A stretch of DNA of 64,000 bases, from NCBI GenBank assembly GCA_965178125.1, contig OZ237742.1, positions 1 through 64,000 on the forward strand, read 5' to 3'. Positions within the stretch are counted from its first letter, which is position 1; every line of letters begins with the position of its first letter. Origin of the DNA: Bilabrum cf. latius (taxonomy: Eukaryota > Bigyra: Bicosoecida > Bigyra > Bicosoecida). A program made the position numbers and the translations under genes. Below the pieces are notes generated by a model, which worked only from the letters and a program-made list of their open reading frames with translations, had not been told where the DNA came from and searched no databases. Positions 1 through 12,134 of the stretch are shown here, piece by piece.

Positions 1-3000
1 CGCCTAAGTACCGCTGCAGTACTCTCACCGATGGTACCTTCCTCCAATGGCAAGCGGAACTAGTCCCGCCAGGGCCTCCGCATATCCTCCACGTCAAGCG
101 CATCCCAAGGCTCCACCTACCGTGCACGAAGCAGTCGCCTGGTCCTGTCGTAGACGGAAGTGCTCATATATCTGAACTTCTAGATCCGCCGCATGGCTGC
201 CAAGACTGCAGCTCGGGTGAGGCTGTCGACACGGGCAGCCTCTTGCGTCGAACCCGGCAGCGCCAGCGTCAAGCGCTCCCCTGCGTGCGTGCCCCTGCGA
301 ACCAAGTCGAGTTCCTCTTCCTTGACCAAACGGCCCTGCCGACGGACCGTGCCGATAGCAATCTGGAGCAGGTTGTCGTGTAGCACGGTGGCCGCCCTGC
401 CAGCAAGCATCAGCTGCAGTGGGGAGGCAGACTGGGTCCCATCCACCCTTATGGTATCCGGCACTCCGCCCAGCGGGAGCGACCCTAGCCTGAACCGTCC
501 GTCGTCATCCTAGCCGGTAAGACACAGCGCTAGCGGAAATGGCACACCAGGGGTGTTCACCGGAATCGCCGTCCCATGCGGAAACTTCTCGTTCTTGCCT
601 CCTCTCACCATGGCCGCAAATGCACCAATTGCCGCCAAGGGAACGTCCTCGTACGCCTTCTGGAGCGCGGAGACCATGTCCTCGAGCGTTACTCCCAGGT
701 TTCTCATGGTCTCGTGCATCAGCGAGGCTGGAGCTCCCAGTAAGGTGGCCGCTTTGGCCTGCTGCTCAATGCTCTGCGTCAGAGCCACGGTATTCTCGAG
801 CTGCATGACCACCTCGGACGCAAGCCTCCCTGGGCTGATTCGCACTACAGCAGTCAGTAGAGGGCCTGGTGCGTTGATCAGCACGGCAGACACCAAGGCC
901 GGGTGCAGCATTCGACCAATGACCCGGCCGAGCTCCACGCAGGGATCGTCACTGCCGCTCTGCAGGAACGACCTCAGATCCAGCAAGGCGCAGTCCTTGG
1001 GAGACTCAGTCCCAGCGGCGAATCCGACAACGTGGCGCCGGCTGTCAGCCCGTGTTACCGCGAGTGGTCGCTACCCCGTGCAGGCAATGAGCGAGGCCGA
1101 CTGCACACCCACCACGATGAGTGACGCTACGCCGTGCAGCAGCTTCGGAAGCACCTCTGGAGAGCGGGCCTCCGGATCCGTGATCTCCCTCACCCCGCCC
1201 CTGGTCACAACCTGAAGCACCATAGCCAGAGTTGCCTGGGCTACGCGGCACTGGCCGTTCCAGTTGCGTGGATCCTTCTCCACCGTTCGCCGTCGGTCCG
1301 CAATGGTGCCATCCGCCACATGCCAGATGGCCTGCCGCAGTCTGGCCTCGGGACGCGGAAGGACGGACTCCATGATGGACCGGGTCATGGCTTGCCCAGT
1401 CTGGGTGGGGGCCACCATCTGCGACACATCCAGCGCAAGCATGCGCAGCTCCCCTGCGACTGCCTGCTGAACAGCTAAACCGTCCGACACCTGCTCAGCC
1501 GCCATAGCCTTTATCTCGATACTGGCCGCCGTAGCCATGGCCCCTCGGACCGCCTCCTCCAAGTCCCGCGTGACGGCATGCGCCACCTCCCGCTGCACCA
1601 TGGCAGCAACTGTGTCAAAGAAGGGCGCTCGAACTGTCGACGTTCCTTCCGCCAGGGCATCCACGAGACTGGCGTGTCCGTCCTCAAGTCCCAGCGCCAT
1701 TGCTAGTCCCATCAGAAGACCGGGCCCTGCCATGCTGAATTCGACGCGAAGCGATGCTCGAGCGTCACCTATAGCCTGCAACCTGCGACACGCGATCTCG
1801 GTGGCCTCGTCGTGCGCAACCCTTGCCATGGTGGCCGCAGCAGCCCGCCCCACCTTTGGAACCTGCTGCCTGCATCGCTCCAGCTCACCATACAGCCGAG
1901 ACCCAAGCCGTTGGTGACTGTCGCCGCTGAGCCTCGTGGAGCGGAACGCCTGCTCGACGTACATCTGCACCCCGTGAGATACGCTCAGCATCGCGGGCAA
2001 GAGCTTACGAACAAACTCGTCGTCCCGCTCGCGGGTGGCCTGCGATACCAGCTCAGCCACGTGCTGAAAGTCATGCTTAGTCATGGCAGCTTGCGTATCG
2101 CCTCTGGCACGAGCCCTGAACTGCACACTGCCCAGAGATGGGCTCATGAGCAGGCAGTTCACGTTCTCTTCATCCACTTGCATTGGGAAGACGAACTAGC
2201 TCCCCACCTGTCCGAAGCCCGGTACGGAGGAGATGTCGGCCACGGCATCACCCGCAAGTGCCATGGCATGACGCAGGCCCAGCACGCTCGGAAACGCAGC
2301 GTGCATGTCGCCGCCACCTGCCATGAAGCCCAGGTCCATGGAGAGCAACACGGGGTCCTGGCACTGGATCTCTGGTCGATGTTGCCCGAGCTCCGTCGCC
2401 ATGCGGATGGCGTCCCTCCCGGCGGCAAGAGGGTCGACAAACACTACAGGGTGCCCGCCGTGGTCCGGAGGGTCCTCCTCAGGCTCACCAGCGGCCGGAG
2501 CCTGTCGCAGCATCAGGGATCGCATCACAGCAACCGCCGCCTGGTTCTGGCCCCCGACGACCAGGATTCGGTAGATCGAGCACGCCAGGACCCCTTGGAT
2601 CTTCAGTCCGTCAGGATATCTCAGCCTGTGGGGCAGATGGCTGACCTGGGTGGGATGCAGGGCCGCGTCCTCGCTCAGAACCCGGAGCACTTCGCACAGG
2701 AAGTACCCGGGCCTGATGCGATGCCCGCCATCAGGCTCAGCAGTCCCACGCACGCCCATGTGACGGTCTCCAGGACTCAAAGTCTCGGTGTGGGTGCTTC
2801 CGCGAGAGACACCGACGGGCGAGTCGGTTGCTACAATCGCGTACGATGCGGAGAGTCCCTGCGCCGTCGTGGCAGTCCTCGGGGTCGACTGCACCATGAA
2901 CTCGGGCCCGCGGTACCCCTCCTTCTCTCTCACGTAGTTGATGGCACCTGCGATGCCAATCAGGAGCGACTGCACGGCCTGGTCGAACGGCGTTCCAACG

Positions 3001-5762
3001 AGGCGCATTCCCTCCAGTCGCCGGATGTTCCAGCGCCTCGCGAGTGTGCGCAAGGAGGCCTGCTCTTCCTCAGACCCTGCGTGAGCAACGCCAAACACCC
3101 GAGCCACACCGCCCTCCGGTAGCACGACTCGCACCTCAGCCGCCCCCGCCAGGAGGACAGAGACCGAGACGTCGCCAGATCCGACCCCGCGCTGTTTGGG
3201 CATCATCGTGAGGTACTTGCGGAGCGTGGCACGTGCGGATTTCACGGCCCTGGCATTGCCTCGCACTGTGCCGGTGCTTCCCTCCAGGATCGCTTCAGCT
3301 TCCTCTAGCACCCCAACCTCCTCGCTGCTCTGGTGGAAGCGACGAGCTGCACTTCGAACGTCCGATGTCAGGGATTGGACGGTCACGTGGTCCCCTGCTG
3401 GTGCAGGGAGAGCGTGATGGATGCGGTGCAGCCGCAGCGGCTCCGAATCCACACCCATGTTCTGGATCCCCATCGGTCCAAGGTACGCGACGTCGATGCG
3501 GGGTGAGTAGTACGCGCCGTGACTCCTCGGCGTGCCGGGATTGTCCCGCTCCTACGTGGGGATGTGCCGGTTGAAGACGATGCTGTAGCCGAGCCGGGGC
3601 CTGGATGAGCCGCTCGTGTCCACCTCGGTGCGCTGGTGCTGCTGCGTGGCCGACTGCACCCTGATCTGCCCCCCGTCCCTCTGCAGACCCCTGCGCCCGC
3701 AGAGGACCCCATCCTGCGTCGCCGAGTCGGCTCCAATCAGCACGTCGATGAGGCCGTAGGCTTGGTCCAGCGGCTCGTCCAGCAGGAGCCGTGACACCGG
3801 CCCCCCAAGCGCCAGCATGAACGGGCTGGTCTGCACCTCCTGGGAGGCTCCGGCGCCGGATAGGATCCCGACCACCTCCATGGCGTCGACATCGGAGAGC
3901 TCAGAGCGGACCGCCACGGGGGCCGCCATGCCGTCTGGTGGGTTCCGCAGCACATCCGGGGCGGCCTCCTGCTCCTCTTCAGGCTCGCCTTCCAGCTCGG
4001 CATCCGCAGCTCCGAAAGCCTCCGCGGCAGGATCTCCACCATCCGCTTCCTCGTCGCCACCTTGGTCTCCGTCCGAGTCCCACTGGCCTTCCCCACCCCA
4101 CTCGCCTTCCCCAGCCTCATACCCGGCATCTTCGTCGCCCTCTGCATGCTCCTCCGCCCCAGCCGGCTGCGCCGCCGGCCCCTCCTCCATCTCGTCCTCG
4201 TCCTCGTCCTCGTACATGAACGCTGGAGGCTGCTCGGAGAGCCCGACCGCGTCAAAGACCGTCTCGTCCACGCGGTTGTACTCGATGTAGTGATCCCACT
4301 CCGTGCGGAGCGGAGAGAGCTTGTGGCTGTGCAGCCCGGGCTCCGCCAGCATCGGAGACGGCCAGAAGCTGACCGCCACCGAAGCCAGCTTGCTCCGAAT
4401 GAAGGCAGCCCCTTCCTCGTTCAGGTCTTCGCTCTCCAGCATCTTGGTGATGTCAGTCCAGCCAACGAGCTGCACGAGAAAGCGGCCGCGCCTCTGCGCG
4501 CGCTGCTCCACGCCGGCAGCATCAGTCTCGGCATGCAGGAGGCTGTCCACGACGACAACGGCGCGCCTCTGGTACGCCCACCAGCGCCGCATGCCTTGCA
4601 TGGTCACCGTCTCCATCACTGGAGGTGCGAGCGCCCTCCACACCTCGGGAGGCAGCTCCTGCCTGCCAACGCAGGTCAGCAGGCCCTGCAGGGCCTGCAC
4701 CGCCTCGTCGTCCACCTCCCATATGTGGTAGGCCAGCATGGGGTGCTGCGCGAGGTCGTCTGTCGCCTCGTGCATGCCGAACCGGTACTCGGGCGGGAGG
4801 TTGACGGCCAGGGCCTCCTCTCCCTGCGCTCCCCCAGGGTCGCCGACGACCAGGTTCCATGCCTGCACGGGTGGTGCACCGACCTCCCCTCCGGCGTCTG
4901 GGCCTGCGCCACCGCCTTGGGCGCCGGCTGCCTCTGCACCGGCAGCGAACACGACTCCAGGGACGGGCAGCTCGGGCGCTCCTCCCTCTGCCCCGAAGAG
5001 CGGCTGCTGGCCCTGAGCATCCCAGACCATGGCCTGCCGAGCTGCCAGGGTGGCCGCGTGGGCGGCTTGGCGCCCGAGGAAGATGGCCTGGACCGCTTCT
5101 GGGGGCTCGTCGTTGCCCATCGCGTCCTCCCCTGCGCCGACCCCGGCCAGGACGGGCACCTCGGCGAGAGGCACGGGCCCAGGGACGAGTTGGTGCTGGG
5201 CAGCCTGGGCAGCTGGCTGCTGCTCGGCTGCTGGAGGGGCCGGACCGACGCCGGCTGGCCCACCTGCAGGCTCCTGCTGGGGCTCCGGGATCGGGAGGAA
5301 GGCGTCGGCCTCGCCAGCTGGCGGCTCGGGCTGCAGGCCTCCTGGGACCGGCAGGTTGGCACCCGGACCAGCCGGGTGCTGGGGCGGGGCGGCGGGCATC
5401 GCCTGCTGGCCAGCAGCAAGAGCTGCACCCGGTGGTGGTTGTTGGACGCCCTCTTGCTGCTGGAGCTGGTGCTCCGGAGCATGCTCGCCAATGGCTGGGA
5501 CGGGGGCCGGCAGGCCTGCCGCATCGCCCCCCCCGGCTTCATGACCGCCTGGCGCTGGCACCACCTGGGCCGGGATCTGGGCTTGCACCTCGCCGGCCGG
5601 CGGGCCAGGCAGGGCGTCACCTCCTGGTTGAAGTGGCCCTGGTACTCCGATGCGCACGCGATGCGGGTTCTGAGCGTAGCCCTTCGCGCGGCGGTCCAGG
5701 AAGGCCCGGAGGTAGTCCAAAGCCTTCATGTGCTTGGTGGCGTCGTACGTCGACTGCGCCAT
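1..5762 (-). CDS. Giant orphan protein, 3' end outside window
   Basis: One frame stays open from ATG at 5762 to the left edge, about 1,920 codons, broken only by seven TAGs (3552, 2196, 1071, 510, 180, 117, 60), read here as Gln. No TAA or TGA occurs in it. The N-terminal ~60 residues (MAQSTYDATKHMKALDYL...) are followed by a ~250-residue Pro/Ala/Gln/Gly-rich stretch, a more ordered part, then an acidic stretch around residues 510-600 (runs of E and D). The rest is Ala/Val/Leu-rich and predicted helical. I recognise no domain, signal peptide or clear membrane segment. A TATA-like AT-rich stretch lies 31-44 bp upstream of the ATG. The gene is divergent from the acidic protein at 6378. The long open frame and amino-acid-like composition make coding near certain; function is unknown. 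Confidence 0.8.
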
Positions 5763-6377
5763 GACCAGACTGCGGACAGAGATGCCACAAGGATATATAA
5801 TATAGTTGGGATGTGATTAGTATGATGGTACGATGCGTTATTCCCTGGTGGCGCACTCGTCACGGCGGTGCCGCGCATCAGGTTCCGCACATGCTCCCGT
5901 CCACCAGAATTATTGTCGGAGTACTCCGCAATCAAGCAAAGTGAGCATTCGGCGCGCAGCCTACGCATCGCCGGGTAATTGTTTGCAGTATGTTATGATA
6001 TTTGATAATATGCGCGAGATTAGTTCCAACGATTGCTAGCCGTCGCGCAATTGAGGAAAACGTCTGCAGCACGTTGTGGCAAGCGCATCGCGCATCGCAC
6101 TCCCCAGGCATACCCCATCGATTTGACTCACGTTTGCTTCAGGTTTGTATGCACAATATGCTATAGTAGCTATATGCCAAGTATGCGCCTCTGCAATTAA
6201 ATACAAGGAGCGCAAAATGAGTGATTCTAATTCAGCGCTGCTGGTTGGGTGAATGAGCAGATTTCGGGATGACGAGTACAAGTTGTGTGCACCTACGTGT
6301 CTCGCGCCTGTGATCCCTGCCGCGTTCAAACGCCTGTTTGTGGCTTAATCCGTGTTCCCTTGGCACCACAGAGTACT
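5763..6377. other. Divergent intergenic region
   Basis: 615 bp between two divergent genes, clearly more AT-rich than the flanking coding DNA. It holds only short, unconvincing ORFs. It presumably carries both promoters. Confidence 0.5.
5793..5806 (-). promoter_or_regulatory. TATA-like element
   Basis: On the minus strand this stretch reads TATATTATATATCC, 31-44 bp upstream of the ATG at 5762, in otherwise GC-rich DNA. Position and composition suggest a core promoter element; there is no direct evidence of the transcription start. Confidence 0.35.
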
Positions 6378-7009
6378 ATGGCCGCCGCAAAGAGCTACAG
6401 TGTCAAGCACACCAGCAAGTCTCGCCCCGTCGTGGCCGCCCTGGCTTCAGGTGTCGCCACGTCCGCGGCCAAGCAGGTCCTGCTGATCTCCCTCGTGGGC
6501 CTCCACCAAGACTGTGGGCTGCTCTGCGGGTCTACGGAACACTACGAAGGGACCAAAAAGGCGGGCATCAAGGCCTGTGTGGATGCCATCCTGGCGCTGG
6601 ATGAGTTTGAGGTGCCTTTTGGTGTGCTCACGGCGCTGAGCAGCCACCTGTGCCCAGACGCATCAGGCAGCAGCTCCGACTGGCCAGGTTTCAGGAAGAT
6701 GAAGCAGCTACTTACGGGCCTCCGCGACAGCGGCTATTCCGCCACGATTAACCCGTGGTTTAAGGCAGGCATGGATGGCCTGCAGAGACGCCACAAGGCC
6801 GTGCTCAAGTTCGTGTCCGACTACGGAGCTAAAAAAGGCTCTGTACGTGCGTGCGGAGGCATGGAGGCTGTGTTCATAGAGATGTTCGACATGGCAGTCA
6901 AGGACTCTGCCGTGGCTTCAGCAGGAGATCAAGGTGGTTCTTCGGGAGCCGCTGCTACCTCGATGAGTGGGGCACCCCGTGCTCGAAAAGACAAACGGAG
7001 TGCCATGGA

Positions 7010-7043
<34 letters not shown>

Positions 7044-7940
7044 GACGAGGACGAGGACGACCCTGACAACAATGTGAGGGGCTAGAGGGCCTACAAGGCC
7101 CGGAGAGCCCGGGGCGGGCCAGAGTCAGACGGCTCAGAGTCCAGCGACTCATTGACCGAGCGACTGAACAACGAGCTTCTAAGAGCCAAGCGGAAAGAGG
7201 AGGCCAAGAGAAAGGAAAAGGCAAAGGCCAAACTCAAGGCCAGGACCAAGGCCGCGGGCAAGTCGACGGGCAAGGTGCAGGGCAAGGTGAGGGCCAGGGA
7301 TGCGCACCTGGCAGAACCGTAGAGCAAGAAGGCGGCTGACGCCGCGCCTCGGGCACAGAGGCAACCCAAGCGATCGACCGTCTTCCAAGCAGGCTATGGC
7401 AAGGGAGGTCGCCGCACTGTTGAACAAGAGAAGAGGGGAGCAAGTGGCGCAAGGAGTGGAGCAGCAGCATCATTGCCTCGCCAGGACACTGACGAGGATG
7501 AAGAGGAGATCGGTGGTCGGTACCGCGCAGAAGCAGCCGGAGATCTGGACGAGGATGAGGCTCCAATGGGGCTTATGCAGCAGGACGAGGAGGATGAGGA
7601 GCAGCTGGACGAGGAAGAAGAGAACGAGGGCCACAACCAGCAGGACGACTCTGACCACAACGGTGGAATGGAGGACACCGGCTTCACCCCCTAGCAGCGG
7701 AACCTGATGAACCGCATCCTCGCTGCCTGCGATGACACCGCGTTGGACTGCAGCCAGACTGTCGAAGAGATGGTCGAGAACGTGCAAGAAGGCATTGAAA
7801 AGAGGGACCACGGGTTGGGCACGCTCGCAGACCTGATGACGGCCCTCGAGAAGACGGTGGAAGGAGATTTCAATGCGGAAGACGTCGACGCTGTGGAGGC
7901 GCTCCTGGCAGCTGTCGGAGCGGGATCCGATGATGGGTAA
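6378..7940 (+). CDS. Acidic orphan protein, 520 aa
   Basis: ATG at 6378; three in-frame TAGs (7083, 7320, 7692) are read as Gln; stop TAA at 7938. The N-terminal ~190 residues are globular-looking and mixed. They are followed by a poly-Asp/Glu tract from a GAC/GAG trinucleotide repeat (about 7011-7063), a Lys/Arg/Ala-rich helical segment, a second Asp/Glu/Gln-rich stretch (about 7490-7670) and a conserved-looking helical tail of ~80 residues. Alternating basic and acidic low-complexity regions are typical of nuclear or chromatin-associated proteins, but no family was recognised. Without TAG as sense the three parts would be unrelated small ORFs; they share one frame. Confidence 0.75.
7011..7063 (+). 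repeat. GAC/GAG trinucleotide repeat coding poly-Asp/Glu
   Basis: About 17 consecutive GAC or GAG codons within the acidic protein gene. In frame and translated; a likely length-variable microsatellite. Confidence 0.85.
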
Positions 7941-8195
7941 GAAGCAGCTAGCGGGATGGCAATGGAGGTCAGTAGCAGCTAGACCAGCTTGTGAGAGGAG
8001 TTTGCCAATGTGCCGGCTAGTGACCTGTTAGGACGCAATAGTAGGAACCAACGGCCATTCTACCATAACAAGCCTAATATCAAGGCACTCCATCACGCAA
8101 GGGAATAAACACTTACACGTAAGTAACTGAAAAGAGCCATGTAATTGAATATCGGTCGTATCCCGCTGAAATCTCAACACCTTTGTACGATCCCC

Positions 8196-11100
8196 ATGTA
8201 GCTTTGCTAGACCCCCATGTAGCATGCCATACCTCCATGTAGCCATGCACACACCCATACACATTTGCACGACCTCCATGTAGACATGCACACACCCCAT
8301 GTAGCCATGCACACACCCCATGTAGCATGCCATTCCGCCCATGTAGCCATGCACATACCCCCATACACATTTGCACGATCTACATGTAGCCATGCACACA
8401 CCCAATGTAGCCATGCACACACCCCATGTAGCCATGCACACACCCCATGTAGGATGCCATTCCGCCCATGTAGCCATGCACATACCCCCATACACATCTG
8501 CAAGATCCTCATGTAGCCATGCACACACCCCATGTAGCTTTGCACACACCCCATGTAAGTTTGCACGATCCCCATGTAGCATGCCATACCGCCCATGTAG
8601 CCATGCACATACCCCCATACACATTTGCACGATCTCCATGTAGCCATGCACACACCCAATGTAGCCATGCACACACCCAATGTAGCTTTGCACACACCCC
8701 ATGTAAGTTTGCACGATCCCCATGTAGCATGCCATACCGCCCATGTAGCCATGCACATACCCCCATACACATTTGCACGATCTACATGTAGCCATGCACA
8801 CACCCAATGTAGCCATGCACACACCCCATGTAGCCATGCACACACCCCATGTAGGATGCCATTCCGCCCATGTAGCCATGCACATACCCCCATACACATC
8901 TGCAAGATCCTCATGTAGCCATGCACACACCCCATGTAGCTTTGCACACACCCCATGTAAGTTTGCACGATCCCCATGTAGCATGCCATACCGCCCATGT
9001 AGCCATGCACATACCCCCATACACATTTGCACGATCTCCATGTAGCCATGCACACACCCCATGTAGCCATGCACACACCCATACACATTTGCACGACCTC
9101 CATGTAGACATGCACACACCCCATGTAGCCATGCACACACCCCATGTAGCATGCCATACCGCCCATGTAGCCATGCACATACCCCCATACACATTTGCAC
9201 GATCTACATGTAGCCATGCACACACCCAATGTAGCCATGCACACACCCCATGTAGCCATGCACACACCCCATGTAGGATGCCATTCCGCCCATGTAGCCA
9301 TGCACATAGCCCCATACACATTTGCACGATCCTCATGTACCCATGCACACACCCCATGTAGCCATGCACACACCCCACACACATTTGCAAGATCTCCATG
9401 TAGCCATGCACAGACCCCATGTAGCATGCCATACCTCCATTGTAGCCATGCACACACCCCATGTAGCCATGCACACACCCCATGTAGCCATGCACATACC
9501 CCCATACACATTTGCACGATCTCCATGTAGCCATGCACACACACCATGTAGCCATGCACACACCCCATGTAGCATGACATACCGCCCATGTAGCCATGCA
9601 CATACCCCCATACACATTTGCAAGATCTCCATGTAGCCATGCACACACACCATGTAGCATGCCATACCTCCATTGTAGCCATGCACACACCCCATGTAGC
9701 ATGACATACCGCCCATGTAGCCATACACACACCTCACATACACATTTGCACGATCTCCATGTAGCCATGCACACACACCATGTAGCCATGCACACACCCC
9801 ATGTAGCATGACATACCGCCCATGTAGCCATGCACATACCCCCATACACATTTGCAAGATCTCCATGTAGCCATGCACACACACCATGTAGCATGCCATA
9901 CCTCCATTGTAGCCATGCACACACCCCATGTAGCATGACATACCGCCCATGTAGCCATACACACACCTCACATACACATTTGCACGATCTCCATGTAGCC
10001 ATGCACACACCCAATGTAGCCATACACAGACACCATGTAGCATGCCATACCTCCATTGTAGCCATGCACACACCCCATGTAGCCATGCACACACCCCATG
10101 TAGCCATGCACATACCCCCATACACATTTGCACGATCTCCATGTAGCCATGCACACACACCATGTAGCCATGCACACACCCCATGTAGCATGACATACCG
10201 CCCATGTAGCCATGCACATACCCCCATACACATTTGCAAGATCTCCATGTAGCCATGCACACACACCATGTAGCATGCCATACCTCCATTGTAGCCATGC
10301 ACACACCCCATGTAGCATGACATACCGCCCATGTAGCCATACACACACCTCACATACACATTTGCACGATCTCCATGTAGCGATGCACACACACCATGTA
10401 GCCATACACAGACCCCATGTAGCATGATATACCGCTCATGTAGCCATGCACATACCCCCATACACATTTGCAAGACCTCCATGTAGCCATGCACACACCC
10501 CATGTAGCATGCCATACCGCCCATGTAGCCATACACACACCTCACATACACATTTGCACGATCTCCATGTAGCCATGCACACACACCATGTAGCCATACA
10601 CAGACCCCATGTAGCATGATATACCGCTCATGTAGCCATGCACATACCCCCATACACATTTGCAAGACCTCCATGTAGACATGCACACACCCCATGTAGC
10701 ATGCCATTCCGCTCATGTAGCCATGCACATACCCCCATACACATTTGCAAGATCTCCATGTAGCCATGCACACACACCATGTAGCATGCCATACCTCCAT
10801 TGTAGCCATGCACACACCCCATGTAGCATGACATACCGCCCATGTAGCCATGCACATACCCCCATACACATTTGCAAGATCTCCATGTAGCCATGCACAC
10901 ACACCATGTAGCATGCCATACCTCCATTGTAGCCATGCACACACCCCATGTAGCATGACATACCGCCCATGTAGCCATACACACACCTCACATACACATT
11001 TGCACGATCTCCATGTAGCGATGCACACACACCATGTAGCCATACACAGACCCCATGTAGCATGATATACCGCTCATGTAGCCATGCACATACCCCCATA

Positions 11101-12134
11101 CACAATTGCAAGATCTCCATGTAGCCATGCACAGACCCCATGTAGCATGCCATTCCGCTCATGTAGCCATGCACATACCCCCATACACATTTGCAAGACC
11201 TCCATGTAGCCATGCACACACCCCATGTAGCATGACATACCGCCCATGTAGCCATACACACACCTCACATACACATTTGCACGACCTCCATGTAGCCATG
11301 CACACACACCATGTAGCCATACACAGACCCCATGTAGCATGATATACCGCTCATGTAGCCATGCACATACCCCCATACACAATTGCAAGATCTCCATGTA
11401 GCCATGCACAGACCCCATGTAGCATGCCATTCCGCTCATGTAGCCATGCACATACCCCCATACACATTTGCAAGACCTCCATGTAGCCATGCACACACCC
11501 CATGTAGCATGACATACCTCCATTGTAGCCATGCACATACCCCCATACACATTTGCAAGATCTCCATGTAGCCATGCACAGACCCCATGTAGGATGCCAT
11601 TCCGCTCATGTAGCCATGCACATACCCCCATACACATTTGCAAGATCTCCATGTAGCCATGCACACACACCATGTAGCATGCCATACCTCCATTGTAGCC
11701 ATGCACACACCCCATGTAGCATGACATACCGCCCATGTAGCCATGCACATACCCCCATACACATTTACAAGATCTCCATGTAGCCATGCACACACCCCAT
11801 GTAGCATGCCATACCGCCCATGTAGCCATACACACTCCTCACATACACATTTGCACGATCTCCATGTAGCCATGCACACACCCCATGTAGCCATACACAG
11901 ACCCCATGTAGCATGACATACCGCCCATGTAGCCATGCACATACCCCCATACACATTTGCACGATCTCCATGTAGCCATGCACACACCCAATGTAGCCAT
12001 ACACAGACCCCATGTAGCATGACATACCGCCCATGTAGGCATGCACATACCCCCATACACATTTGCAAGATCCTCATGTAGCCATGCACAAACTCAATGT
12101 TACCATGCTAACACCCCAAGCAGCATGACATTCC
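8196..12134. repeat. Subtelomeric minisatellite, 19-23 bp modules
   Basis: About 3.9 kb of tandem, imperfect modules around the core CCATGTAGCCATGCACACAC. Variant modules include one with ATACACATTTGCACGATCT and one with CATGTAGCATGCCATACCG. Variants are ordered into higher-order repeats; for example the same module string recurs at 8371, 8773 and 9195 (402 and 422 bp apart). Several frames are open for hundreds of codons on the minus strand because the modules lack stops, but module lengths are not multiples of three and no start or codon bias is convincing, so this is called non-coding. The left edge decays near 8196. The right edge decays near 12,100-12,134, where the 410-bp satellite begins abruptly. 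Confidence 0.9.

Noticed and set aside
4062-5816. 584-codon plus-strand ORF antisense to the giant orphan
   Set aside because: It lies wholly inside the longer minus-strand frame, starts internally and shows no domain; a GC-rich shadow frame.
1-7940. Reading the TAG-bounded fragments as a row of separate genes or as pseudogenes
   Set aside because: All fragments share one frame, are free of TAA/TGA and show no frameshifts, which is not expected of decaying genes; TAG as sense explains them.
8028-12089. Very long ORFs (up to 710 codons) on the minus strand of the minisatellite, rich in C, W, M, H
   Set aside because: They arise from stop-free tandem modules of 19-23 bp; multiple overlapping frames are equally open and no non-repeat domain is present.
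8196-12134. CRISPR array
   Set aside because: There are no unique spacers between conserved repeats; all modules are related to each other and the context is eukaryotic.
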